Assembly (NCBI GenBank): GCA_038240605.1
Contig: JBBSDP010000013.1
Location: 32,308 to 96,307, forward strand
Direction: 5' to 3'
DNA length: 64,000 bases
Source of the DNA: JBBSDP01 sp038240605
Lineage (GTDB): Bacteria; Planctomycetota; Phycisphaerae; Tepidisphaerales; Tepidisphaeraceae
Positions within the stretch are counted from its first letter, which is position 1; every line of letters begins with the position of its first letter. Made by a program: the position numbers and the translations under genes. Below, piece after piece: positions 8,368 to 15,866 of the stretch. The notes below the pieces were generated by a model. It did no database searches. It had not been told where the DNA came from and saw nothing but the letters and a program-made list of their open reading frames with translations.

Positions 8368-9183
8368 GTGTTGCAAGCGATGAGCGATTCGCCATCCCGG
8401 CCGGCAAGACGGCGCGCCGCGCTCCCGCCGCGTTCCGCAATCGCATTTCGATGGTTTTCGCGATACGTAACAGGGTACCTCGCTCGTCACTTCCATGCAG
8501 TTCGGCTGGCTGGCCGACCGCCGGTGGTAGCGGCGGATCGACCGCTCGTCATTTATCTCAATCATCCCTCATGGTGGGACCCGCTCGTCTGCGTGGCACT
8601 GGCCGGAGCACTCTTTGGCGACCGAGTCCACTATGCACCCATCGATTCGGGGGCGCTGGGCCAATATGGCATTCTTCGAAGACTCGGATTCTTCGGCGTT
8701 GAGGCGGGAACGCCACGCGGCGCGGCATCATTCCTCGGGACGGCACATTCCATCCTCAAGATTCCCGGCGCCATCTTGTGGCTCACGCCTGAAGGCCGCT
8801 TCACCGACCCGCGGCAACGACCCGTGCGCATCCAGCCGGGCCTGGCACATCTCGCCCGGCGGCTGAGCCATGGCACGATCTTGCCATTGGCACTGGAGCA
8901 TCCGTTCTGGGACGAGCGCACTCCCGAGGCTCTGGCGCTGTTCGGAACACCCCTGGAGATCGAGGCCAAGTCCGCCCTGACCGTGGCGCAATGGCAAGCG
9001 CGACTTGAGAGGGAATTGACCGACGCGCAGGACCAACTCGCGCGCGTCGCGATGCGACGCGATGCCGAAGGGCTCTCTACGCTCATCGGTGGACGGGCGG
9101 GGGTGGGCGGCGTCTATGATCTCTGGCGACGATTTCGCTCCCGCCTCCGCGGCGAGCGATTCTCACCGGAACACAGCCGATGA
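8368..9183 (+). CDS. Lysophospholipid acyltransferase-family protein (PlsC-like, CrtO-like role)
   Basis: The 271-residue protein carries the HX4D acyltransferase motif as NHPSWWD (His66, Asp71) and the second conserved block as TPEGRFTDPRQRP near residue 145. The GTG at 8368 is preferred because GAGGAG stands 6 bases upstream; an ATG at 8380 is possible. PlsC relatives transfer acyl groups to lipid hydroxyls at the membrane. In this cassette it would be the counterpart of the staphyloxanthin acyltransferase, acylating a glycosylated carotenoid, which is an inference from context. Its stop overlaps the glycosyltransferase start by 4 bases. Confidence 0.88.
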   Translation: MLQAMSDSPSRPARRRAALPPRSAIAFRWFSRYVTGYLARHFHAVRLAGRPPVVAADRPLVIYLNHPSWWDPLVCVALAGALFGDRVHYAPIDSGALGQYGILRRLGFFGVEAGTPRGAASFLGTAHSILKIPGAILWLTPEGRFTDPRQRPVRIQPGLAHLARRLSHGTILPLALEHPFWDERTPEALALFGTPLEIEAKSALTVAQWQARLERELTDAQDQLARVAMRRDAEGLSTLIGGRAGVGGVYDLWRRFRSRLRGERFSPEHSR

Positions 9184-10403
9184 CGACGCCCGGCTTCGAT
9201 ACCCTCACCGCCTTGTTACTGCTCGCCACCGCCGGCTTTCCGGCCCTGCTCTATTTCCGAAACATCCGGCTCTATCGTCCTCCGCCCACTCCGAACGACG
9301 TTGCGATCCCTGCGATTTCGCTTTTGATCCCCGCGCGAAACGAGGCCGCCGGGATTGAATCATGCCTTGAAGCGGCGGCGCAAAGTGAAGGCATCGATCT
9401 GGAGATCATCGTGCTCGACGATGACTCGAACGATTCAACCGCCCGCCTTGTCGAATCGTTCGCCCAGCGCGACCCGCGCGTCCGCCTGTCCCGTTCGCCT
9501 CGCCTCCCCGAAGGGTGGTGCGGAAAACAGCATGCCTGCCACGTTCTGGCCGGCCGCTCGTCCAGGCCGCTGCTGGCGTTCATCGATGCCGATGTGCGGC
9601 TCGAACCGCATGGCCTGTCGCGGGCGGCGGCGTTCCTGGAACGAAGCGGCGCTGATCTTGTCAGCGGTGTTCCACATCAGCGCACCGAATCGTTTCAGGA
9701 ACGACTGCTGATCCCGCTGATCCATTTCGTGCTGCTCAGCTACCTTCCCCTCGACCGGATGCGCGCCTCGATTCAGCCAGCGCTGGGGGCAGGATGCGGG
9801 CAGTTTTTCCTCACTTGGCGCGAGGCTTACTGCCAAGCAGGCGGCCATGCGGCGATCCGCAACTCCATGCACGATGGAATCATGCTGCCTCGCGCGTTCC
9901 GCCGGGCGGGGTTGCGGACCGACCTGTTTGACGCCGACGAAGTAGCGGACTGCCGGATGTATCAATCCCATGCCGAGGTGTGGCGCGGACTGGCGAAGAA
10001 CGCGACGGAAGGGATGGCGGCGCCCGCGGCCATCATCCCCTGGTCGATCCTGCTGCTCGGCGGGCAGGTGCTGCCAACGTTAATCCTACTCGCCGTGGCA
10101 CTTGACTGGATCGCTGGCCAGGGCCGCTTCACCTCACCTCGTCTGCTCGCATCGGCAGGCGTTGCGGCACTGGTCGGCTTTGCCGTGCGGCTCGATGCCT
10201 GCCGGCGCTTCAGGCAGAACTGGTTCAGCGTTGCGCTGCACCCGCTGGGTGTCGCGATTCTGATGGTCATCCAATGGCAAGCCCTGCTGAACCGGCTCAG
10301 GGGACGATCTGCCTCGTGGCGTGGACGAACCTATCCGCGGTTCGCTGAAGCGGAACCCGTTGCCGCTGCTAATGCACAACCTCCGATTTGCCCTCCGGGC
10401 TGA
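9180..10403 (+). CDS. Membrane glycosyltransferase family 2 (CrtQ/HpnB-like)
   Basis: The 407-residue GT-A protein has an N-terminal membrane helix, ISLLIPARNEAAGI, the metal/nucleotide-binding acidic stretch IIVLDDDSNDST and FIDADVRL. The LPEGWCGKQHAC motif is shared with HpnB-like and CrtQ-like enzymes. Several C-terminal membrane helices follow (PWSILLLGGQVLPTLILLAV and beyond). The reaction would be sugar transfer from a nucleotide sugar to a lipid, here most likely a carotenoid carboxylate by analogy with staphyloxanthin synthesis. It is the last gene of the cassette, coupled to the acyltransferase by ATGA. Its 3' end overlaps a convergent ASPIC/UnbV remnant by about 35 bases. Confidence 0.88.
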   Translation: MTTPGFDTLTALLLLATAGFPALLYFRNIRLYRPPPTPNDVAIPAISLLIPARNEAAGIESCLEAAAQSEGIDLEIIVLDDDSNDSTARLVESFAQRDPRVRLSRSPRLPEGWCGKQHACHVLAGRSSRPLLAFIDADVRLEPHGLSRAAAFLERSGADLVSGVPHQRTESFQERLLIPLIHFVLLSYLPLDRMRASIQPALGAGCGQFFLTWREAYCQAGGHAAIRNSMHDGIMLPRAFRRAGLRTDLFDADEVADCRMYQSHAEVWRGLAKNATEGMAAPAAIIPWSILLLGGQVLPTLILLAVALDWIAGQGRFTSPRLLASAGVAALVGFAVRLDACRRFRQNWFSVALHPLGVAILMVIQWQALLNRLRGRSASWRGRTYPRFAEAEPVAAANAQPPICPPG

Positions 10404-10690
10404 TGCGGATTTCGCATGCACCGGCCGGGAGATCGACGTTCGTCAGTTTTCCGCCGGGCCATCGAACGTCGATCTGGGTCGCGGGCGCAGGTTCGGCGAG
10501 AACGATGACCTGCGAATCCTGCGACCAATATCCGCCGCCGGCGGAGACCTGTCTCACGGGCCCCAGATGGCCATCGGCGAATTTCAACCGCATCTGCACG
10601 CCGATGCCCGATCGATGGCCGGGCGGACCCGCGACGCTCGCGCGCAGGCCGGGCTTAGCGGGGGATGATCGGCGAAACGTGGCTGTGGAC
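10369..10690 (-). pseudogene. C-terminal remnant of an ASPIC/UnbV (CRTAC1-like) protein
   Basis: On the minus strand about 100 codons up to a TAG at 10369-10371 encode a recognisable ASPIC/UnbV end: GPPGHRSGIGVQMRLKF, SAGGGYWSQDSQ and IDVRWPGGKLTNVDLP. Whole family members are several hundred residues long, with FG-GAP repeats before this domain. Nothing of that kind precedes it, because the coiled-coil lipoprotein gene lies directly upstream. It is therefore read as a truncated fossil. Its upstream boundary is approximate. Confidence 0.7.
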
Positions 10691-10717
10691 GAATGATCGA
10701 CGTTGCGCGCCGTCCGG

Positions 10718-11248
10718 TTACTTGTTCGCCGAATCCGGCGCTGGCTTATCGGTCGCCTTGATGTCCGGCTTGGCCGCGTCGGCCTTGGCCGCATCGAGCT
10801 GCTTCTTCAAGGCGGCGACTTGCGCGTCGCTGGCATCGGCCCTGGCCTTCAGCTCCGCCATCTGCTTCTGGAGGTCGGCGGTGGACTTTTCCGAATCCGC
10901 CAGCTTCTGCTGGGCGTCCTTGGCCGTGGCGGCGTCCGCCTGGGCCTTCTTCAGGTCGGCCTGGGCGTCCGCGAGCTGCTTGGACAAGTCCGCGGACTTG
11001 GTCCCTTCAGCGGTGGCCTTCTTGTCTGCGGCGTCCACCTTGGCCTGAGCGGCGGAGAGGTTGGCGTTCAGCTTCTCCAGCGAGGTCCGCGCCGCGTCGC
11101 GATCCTGCTCCGCCTGGGCCAGTTGGGCCTTGTTCCGTTCGCGCTCCTGCGTGACCTGGGGGCTTTCGCCCTGGGCGGCGCAACCCACCATGATCGACAA
11201 TGCCATGCACGCTGCCGCGGTCCAACTCGTCCGAGAGATGTGACTCAT
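10718..11248 (-). CDS. Coiled-coil lipoprotein
   Basis: The 176-residue protein has a lipoprotein signal (ALSIMVGC, lipobox Cys near residue 23). A long Ala/Lys/Asp/Gln-rich heptad region over most of its length, with repeated QLADAQADLKKAQAD-like segments, predicts one extended coiled coil. The tail is Lys/Pro-rich. An AAGGA Shine-Dalgarno sequence precedes the ATG. It resembles Lpp-like or envelope-spacer lipoproteins, but low complexity prevents a family call. It is a single gene on the minus strand. Confidence 0.75.
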   Translation of the reverse strand: MSHISRTSWTAAACMALSIMVGCAAQGESPQVTQERERNKAQLAQAEQDRDAARTSLEKLNANLSAAQAKVDAADKKATAEGTKSADLSKQLADAQADLKKAQADAATAKDAQQKLADSEKSTADLQKQMAELKARADASDAQVAALKKQLDAAKADAAKPDIKATDKPAPDSANK

Positions 11249-11468
11249 AGTTTCCTTCTGCTCCGACGACCTTGAGGTCGTAAATCCTGCGCCGAACCAT
11301 TCGGCGCCGGTGGCGGTAGTCTAACCCCCCACCTTCCCAACCCGCAAGACGGGTGGCAGATCCAGACACCAGCGATATTGCCACAATCGACTTAACCGGC
11401 CCTTAACCAAGATGGGTTGCCGAATCGTTTGGGGAAGAGTCAGACCTTTTTTCTGCGCCGAATTTCCG

Positions 11469-12098
11469 TCATGGCTCCGATTTGAGCACCATCGGTTTGC
11501 CACGCGGAACGTCGCCGCCCGCAATCGCCAACGGCGTCAATGTCAGCTCTCCGCCAGCGACCGAGGCGTGATACTGGTTGTGCCGCGGCGCATTGCCCGT
11601 CCACATCTCCAGGAGATCGCCGGGCGCCAGGGCATAGTGGCCGCGATCGCTGCGCGGCGACACCACCCACGACTGCACGTATTCCCCCTCGGGTTGGAAT
11701 TCTAGCGTGAAGGCGTTGCCGCTCGCGATCGTCCCGCCGTGCCAGCGGCCAAGGATTCGCGTCGCCAGATCCGAGCCCGGCTGCGTCTGCGGCCCACTGC
11801 CGCTGGCCGTCGGACGCGTGGCGGCCGGCCCGGTCGTCGGGGTGGCGTTCCCCACGGCCGAGGCCAGTGCATCGCGAAGCTGCGACACTTCCCTCTGGAG
11901 CGAGAGGTTTTCCTCGCGCAGCCGTCGATTCTCGGAACGCAGACGATCACTCTCGCTGACCGGCTGAGTCGATGAGGGCTTGGTGGCCAGCTTGTCATGC
12001 AACCGGCGCTGCGCCTCTTCGAATGAAACCTGCGCCGTCGCGACGGCGGCAGCCAGGATCAGGATCGCGATGGCCGGTATGGCGGTTCGAGGAGACAT
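11469..12098 (-). CDS. Secreted protein with coiled coil and C-terminal beta domain, unknown function
   Basis: The frame is open further upstream, but the ATG at 12098 gives a clean signal peptide (MSPRTAIPAIAILILAAAVA, cleavage after ATA). An AAAGG lies upstream. Residues about 45-75 form a leucine-zipper-like coiled coil (SENRRLREENLSLQREVSQL). A Thr/Pro/Gly-rich linker follows, then a C-terminal domain beginning LGRWHGGTIASGNAFTLEF. This resembles small lipocalin-like stress domains that measure a fold increase of form W-x-G, but no family is certain. It is 75 bases downstream of the zinc-ribbon gene, same strand. Confidence 0.7.
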   Translation of the reverse strand: MSPRTAIPAIAILILAAAVATAQVSFEEAQRRLHDKLATKPSSTQPVSESDRLRSENRRLREENLSLQREVSQLRDALASAVGNATPTTGPAATRPTASGSGPQTQPGSDLATRILGRWHGGTIASGNAFTLEFQPEGEYVQSWVVSPRSDRGHYALAPGDLLEMWTGNAPRHNQYHASVAGGELTLTPLAIAGGDVPRGKPMVLKSEP

Positions 12099-12169
12099 GT
12101 GAGCGCGCCTTTCGTGAGATGTCGACCTGTCACACTTCATCGCGCAACGGCGATCCGCGCGCGTGCCGC

Positions 12170-12586
12170 TCAATCTCCCTGAAAGAGACGCCGGAAGAAG
12201 CCCACGACATGATGCTCCTTGAGGTGGCGGAATTCACCGGCGTCGAAGAAGAGGCCGTAACAGACCTGACACGATTCAAAATGAATGTCGGGCTGACGGT
12301 GATCGACCCTGTCGATCATCTGGGTGTGGCAGACGGGGCAACTCAGCTTCTTCTTTGCCGTCGTCGGTGCGACCGCGGCGGTCGCCCCGGCCGGACCGAC
12401 GTCAACCCCTTCGGATCCTGTCAGGGCCTCGAGGTGCTCGCGCTCCAGGGCATCGAACCACAATCCCTCGCAAGCGGTGCAGCGATCGACGTCGATGTCC
12501 TGGAACGTCACCGTCTCCATGACCGCGGCACATTTGGGGCATTGAAGCTGACGCGGGGCGTCGCCGTCATCTAATTGCTGACTCAT
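12170..12586 (-). CDS. Double zinc-ribbon protein (zf-TFIIB type)
   Basis: The 138-residue protein contains two TFIIB-type zinc ribbons, each with two CxxC pairs: CPKC with CTACEGLWFDALE (residues about 16-48), and CPVC with CQVCYGLFFDAGE (about 83-117). The C-x-x-C-x-G-x-(W/F)-F-D signature is characteristic. Such proteins are common in bacteria and of unknown role. A TATACT box ends only 7 bases before the ATG, suggesting a leaderless transcript. Confidence 0.85.
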   Translation of the reverse strand: MSQQLDDGDAPRQLQCPKCAAVMETVTFQDIDVDRCTACEGLWFDALEREHLEALTGSEGVDVGPAGATAAVAPTTAKKKLSCPVCHTQMIDRVDHRQPDIHFESCQVCYGLFFDAGEFRHLKEHHVVGFFRRLFQGD

Positions 12587-12593
12587 GCCCTTT

Positions 12594-12599
12594 AGTATA
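12594..12599 (-). promoter_or_regulatory. -10 box of the zinc-ribbon gene, leaderless geometry
   Basis: TATACT on the minus strand ends 7 bases before the ATG at 12586, so the expected transcription start coincides with the start codon. No clear -35 box was found. Confidence 0.35.
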
Positions 12600-12872
12600 C
12601 CAGCGGCAATCCCCGTCGCGATGCGCGGCAGAAAATGCGGGAACTACGTGGCAATGGTGGTCAAGCGAATGGGCTTGGAGTACACCGTCCGGGGATCGCT
12701 GTGGCCAGCGAGAAAAAATGCGCGACGCCGACAATTGACTTCGTCCCCGTTCCATCGTCGTCCCATTCCATCGTCCGTGGCTTCTTCAACACACTTTCGA
12801 GGGGCGGGATTTGGGGTCATCCGGGAAAACGACGAACCAGATCTCGCCGCGACGCGGGAACGACGCCATTGC

Positions 12873-13106
12873 TCAACCCTCGTCCCATGCTTTATGCGAG
12901 TTGGGCGCGGTCGCTTCACCCCATCCCGCATCGTCGGCGTCTTGTTTGCCTTGTTGGTAGTACGCGCGAACCGCCGCGTCGAGCTGCGCTTGCGCCGACG
13001 GATCGTTCTGCTCGATGATGACCATCGCCTCGGACTGATCCGGCAACGATACCGTCTCCTGAGGGATAAAGGCCTTGCCGTCGAAAATGACCCGTATCGC
13101 GGTCAT
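12873..13106 (-). CDS. Small DUF104/antitoxin-like protein
   Basis: The 77-residue protein starts at the ATG at 13106 (MTAIRVIFDGKAFIPQETV). That opening, a beta strand followed by DGKAFxP and a DQSEAMVII strand, resembles the AF2212/DUF104 fold found in antitoxins with VapC-type partners. The C-terminal half (AQLDAAVRAYYQQGKQDADDAGWGEATA) is helical and acidic, as expected for a toxin-wrapping tail. No toxin gene is adjacent; the gene upstream is an insertion-sequence fragment. The antitoxin assignment is therefore only a suggestion. Confidence 0.5.
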   Translation of the reverse strand: MTAIRVIFDGKAFIPQETVSLPDQSEAMVIIEQNDPSAQAQLDAAVRAYYQQGKQDADDAGWGEATAPNSHKAWDEG

Positions 13107-13375
13107 GAGGTGAATTTTAACGAATGATCGGCGGTCAGTCCACAACGCACAACTCGCACCTGACAACCGTCAACATCAACTACTAAAACGCTGACTCCCT
13201 GGTCTTTTGCGGCCTCGAGCATGGCCAGTCGGACGAGGTTGTACACGGTCATGTAGACGGCAAGTTGCTTCATGACCCCGTCGACGGTCTGCCACCGCAG
13301 CATGTTCATTTTCATCGTGGTCTTCAGATGGCCGAAACAGGTTTCAGTGTGCCAATCATAGTCCGGCCCCGCGGA
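13103..13375 (-). mobile_element. IS4-like transposase C-terminal fragment
   Basis: On the minus strand the frame reads YDWHTETCFGHLKTTMKMN followed by MLRWQTVDGVMKQL and VYNLVRLAMLEAAKDQGV. This is the end of an IS4-type DDE transposase: the last catalytic Glu region (W-x-x-E-x-x-F), then the VLRCKT and YNLVR blocks. The N-terminal catalytic part is absent and no terminal inverted repeats were found. The fragment begins 2 bases beyond the hisG stop codon and ends within the start of the antitoxin-like gene, so it is an inactive remnant. Confidence 0.75.
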
Positions 13376-13376
13376 C

Positions 13377-14270
13377 CTACGGGATCACCTTGTTGAGCGG
13401 ATAGGTGATGATGCCGGTGGCGCCGGCGCGCTTCAGGGCGGGGATCAGCTCGCGCTCCTGGCGCTCTTCGAGGATCACCTCGACCGCGACCCACTCCCCA
13501 TCGGCCAGACGGCTCACCGTCGGGCTCTTCTCGGCCGGCAGGAAGCTGATCACCTCCGACAGGCGGGCCTCCGGCACGTTCATCTTCAGCCCCACCTTGG
13601 CGCGGGCCTCGATCGCGCCGCGCAGCAGCATGGCCATGTTTTCCAGCTTCTCTCGTTTCCACGGCGTAGCCCATGCCGCCTTGTTGGCGATGAAGCGGGT
13701 GGTGCTGGTTAGGAGCGTATCGACGATGCGCAGGTTGTTGGCGCGGAGCGATGAGCCGGTCTCGGTGGACTCGACGATCCCGTCCAGCAGGCGGGCCTTG
13801 ATCTCCGTCGTGCCCCAGGAGAACTCGACGTTCACCTTCACGCCCCTGGACTGGAAGTAACGCCGGGCGGTGTTTACCAGTTCCGTGGCGATGATCTTCC
13901 CGTCCAGGTCCTCGGGCTTGAGCACCGGGCTTTCCTCGGGGACGGCCAGTACCCAGCGCACGGGGTTACGGCTGGCGCGCGAGTAGGTGAGCTCGCACAC
14001 CTCGACCACGTCGTTCTCGTTGCCGTTCTCCACGACCCAGTCGTGGCCGGTAAGACCGCAGTCGATGATGTCGTCGGTCACATAACGGCTGATCTCCTGG
14101 GCGCGGAAGAAAACCGCCGAGAGCTGATCGTCGTCGATGCGGGGGAAGACGCTGCGATCCTCGACGGAGACGTGATACCCCGCGCGGCCAAACAGGTCGA
14201 TCGTGGCAGCCTGCAAGCTCCCGCTGGGAAGCCCGAGGCGAAGGGTCGTGGGAGGAAGCCGATCCGTCAT
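13377..14270 (-). CDS. hisG: ATP phosphoribosyltransferase, long form (histidine biosynthesis)
   Basis: The 297-residue protein catalyses the first histidine step, joining ATP and PRPP. It opens LRLGLPSGSLQAATIDLF. It has the periplasmic-binding-like core (CGLTGHDWVVENG) and the PRPP-binding loop in the ESTETGSSLRANNLRIV region. A C-terminal HisG_C regulatory domain ends GATGIITYPLNKVIP. Having that domain means it is the long, HisZ-independent form expected to be histidine-inhibited. The ATG at 14270 is chosen because upstream codons are low-complexity shadow sequence. It lies 22 bases after the HhH gene at the end of the nusA-infB-rbfA block. The stop abuts an insertion-sequence fragment. 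Confidence 0.95.
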   Translation of the reverse strand: MTDRLPPTTLRLGLPSGSLQAATIDLFGRAGYHVSVEDRSVFPRIDDDQLSAVFFRAQEISRYVTDDIIDCGLTGHDWVVENGNENDVVEVCELTYSRASRNPVRWVLAVPEESPVLKPEDLDGKIIATELVNTARRYFQSRGVKVNVEFSWGTTEIKARLLDGIVESTETGSSLRANNLRIVDTLLTSTTRFIANKAAWATPWKREKLENMAMLLRGAIEARAKVGLKMNVPEARLSEVISFLPAEKSPTVSRLADGEWVAVEVILEERQERELIPALKRAGATGIITYPLNKVIP

Positions 14271-14292
14271 GGGGAGAGTGCTGGGTGCTGAG

Positions 14293-14913
14293 TTATTTCT
14301 TCTTCTTCGCCTTTCCGTCGGCGAGGGCGTGGCGGAGGGCGGCGTAGAAGTCGTGGCACTCCTCGGCCTTGAGGTGGTGCTCGGCGAAGCGCTGGGCCTC
14401 GTCGATCGGCGTCTGCTCTTCGACGATGCCGTGCTCGCGGAAGCAGGCGAGGATCTCGTCATCGACCGGAAACGCGTGTCCCTCGAACGCGAAGAGCATC
14501 ACGTAGGCCTCGACGAAGGGGTGGATGTCAGGCAGTTCGCGGAGGAACTGCCTTGCGTCGCGCTTGCTGATCGTGCGCAGGCGGTCGAGGCTCAGCGTGT
14601 GTTCGCGTTCGAAAATGTTGTTCAGCGACTGGGTGATCATCGCCACGCGCCGCTCGATGGCGGGGTAGCGGGCGCCGAGCAGCTCCTGGATCTCCAGGTC
14701 CGTGGCCACGCGCAGCTCGTTGAGGTCGACGAACTCCTTGTCGATGTGGCGCATCGCTTCCTCGGCCTTCGCGTTGCTCACGTCGAAGCTCATCGCCCCG
14801 CGCACCAGCGCCTTGAGCGGGTCGTACGGCGTGCGGGCCTCGGGCTTGTAATCCCGCATCACCCGCTTGTGCAGCGAGCGCAGTTCATCGGCGTGTTTGG
14901 TTGCGTTTTTCAT
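14293..14913 (-). CDS. Endonuclease III-like HhH-GPD fold protein lacking the catalytic lysine
   Basis: The 206-residue protein resembles the helix-hairpin-helix glycosylase fold: LRELPDIHPFVEAYVMLFAF corresponds to the LPGVGRKTA hairpin region and AFPVDDEIL to the VDTHI segment. The Asp is kept. The bifunctional-glycosylase Lys is replaced (Phe at the aligned place), the hairpin glycines are gone, and the C-terminal iron-sulfur cysteines are absent. It may therefore be a monofunctional glycosylase or a DNA-binding relic. Its start overlaps the rbfA stop by 4 bases. The C-terminus is Lys-rich (KAKKKK). Confidence 0.7.
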   Translation of the reverse strand: MKNATKHADELRSLHKRVMRDYKPEARTPYDPLKALVRGAMSFDVSNAKAEEAMRHIDKEFVDLNELRVATDLEIQELLGARYPAIERRVAMITQSLNNIFEREHTLSLDRLRTISKRDARQFLRELPDIHPFVEAYVMLFAFEGHAFPVDDEILACFREHGIVEEQTPIDEAQRFAEHHLKAEECHDFYAALRHALADGKAKKKK

Positions 14914-15440
14914 TTCCCTTCGGGGGTCAGGTGTCTGGGGTTGTCCGTCGTCGTAGAAGTCGTCGTCGTTGACTGGCCTTCGTCGGGAGCCGGCTCTTGG
15001 AGTAACGCCTGCGCGGCCACATCTGTGGCACCCGCGGCCGCGGCAACATCGCCGCCCGCGGCGGCGGCCTCAGCGCGGCGGCGATCATTCTCCGCCGTCT
15101 CCTCCGCGGCCTTTCTCACCAGTTCCAGGACTTCCAGCTCTTTCCTCAGGTTCTCGTCGAAGTGGAACTTGAGGAACGGCGCCACGCGCAGCGTGAGGGC
15201 TTTGGTGAGGCGCGTGCGCATGAGGCCGGCCGAGTGGCGAAGGGCATTCAGCGCGGCGTTCTGCTGCCCGGGCGTCCCCATGATCGTGACGTACACGTCG
15301 GCGATCGAGAGGTCGTCGCTGACCTTGACGCGGGTGATGCTGGGCAAGCCCGCGATGCGCGGGTCCTTCAGCTCGCGCAGGATGATCTGCGCCAGCTCTC
15401 GCTGGATCGTGCTGCCGAGACGTTCGGTTCGTCGGGACAT
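14910..15440 (-). CDS. rbfA: 30S ribosome-binding factor A
   Basis: The N-terminal 115 residues match RbfA: start MSRRTERLGSTIQRELAQII, DPRIAGLPSITRVKVSDDLS and a KH-like fold ending APFLKFHFDENLRK. It binds 16S rRNA during 30S maturation. The C-terminal 55 residues are an Ala/Thr/Asp-rich tail of low complexity beyond the usual family length. It follows infB and the DUF503 gene, the conserved nusA-infB-ylxP-rbfA order. Confidence 0.93.
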   Translation of the reverse strand: MSRRTERLGSTIQRELAQIILRELKDPRIAGLPSITRVKVSDDLSIADVYVTIMGTPGQQNAALNALRHSAGLMRTRLTKALTLRVAPFLKFHFDENLRKELEVLELVRKAAEETAENDRRRAEAAAAGGDVAAAAGATDVAAQALLQEPAPDEGQSTTTTSTTTDNPRHLTPEGK

Positions 15441-15460
15441 TCCGGAGGATTCGGGCTCTA

Positions 15461-15510
15461 GTAGGGTGGGCTTGGCCCACCTTCTCCTTCGCGGTGGGAG
15501 CCCACCCTAC
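15461..15510. repeat. Palindromic repeat, GTAGGGTGGGC family, copy 2
   Basis: Arms 15461-15481 and 15493-15510 flank an 11-base loop between rbfA and the DUF503 gene. The right arm, read on the minus strand, supplies the TAG stop (15507-15509) of the DUF503 gene, just as copy 1 ends the MFS gene. Confidence 0.85.
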
Positions 15511-15788
15511 AGCAACTCGATCTGGTAATCGATCAGGCTCACCTGCGGGACCATTCGCATGAAATCCACCAGCGTGCTGAGCGCGCCCTCCACGTAGCGG
15601 GCGTCGGTGGCGACCATCGCCAGGCCGAGGATGCAACGCCGGTGCTCGTCGAGGGCGCCCACTTCGGCGATCGAGACGTTGTGATGGTGAGCGATCCGGT
15701 CCTTGATGCTCTTCACAACGCGACGCTTGTCCTTCAGCGACATAGCGTCGATCACCGTCAATTCGACCTGAAGGACGCCCACGGTCAT
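15507..15788 (-). CDS. DUF503 / YlxP-family protein
   Basis: The 93-residue protein matches the DUF503 pattern: start MTVGVLQVELTVID, then SLKDKRRVVKSIKDRI, then VAEVGALDEHRRCILGLAMVA-like core and MVPQVSLIDYQIELL at the end. YlxP proteins sit between infB and rbfA in many bacteria and associate with ribosome maturation or translation, though the mechanism is unsettled. The stop codon is provided by the palindromic repeat. Confidence 0.9.
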   Translation of the reverse strand: MTVGVLQVELTVIDAMSLKDKRRVVKSIKDRIAHHHNVSIAEVGALDEHRRCILGLAMVATDARYVEGALSTLVDFMRMVPQVSLIDYQIELL

Positions 15789-15861
15789 AGGGTTCAGGAG
15801 TTCAGGGTTCAGCAGGGATCACATGCGGATTTTCTGAACCCTGAACCCCGAACCCCGAAAC
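15789..15861. repeat. Inverted array of GGGTTCA units between infB and the DUF503 gene
   Basis: GGTTCAGGAGTTCAGGGTTC-type units at 15790-15812 are followed after about 25 bases by the complementary CTGAACCCTGAACCCC units (15835-15860). The two arms can form a long stem within the operon. Confidence 0.75.
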
Positions 15862-15866
15862 CTCCA

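Noticed and set aside
12644..12931. Minus-strand frame of 95 codons between the zinc-ribbon and antitoxin-like genes
   Set aside because: The composition is random and Arg-rich, there is no ribosome site, and it overlaps the antitoxin-like gene.
14203..15528. Plus-strand open frame of 441 codons over rbfA and the HhH gene
   Set aside because: It lies antisense to rbfA and an HhH gene that both have family motifs and coupled starts, and it shows no motifs of its own.
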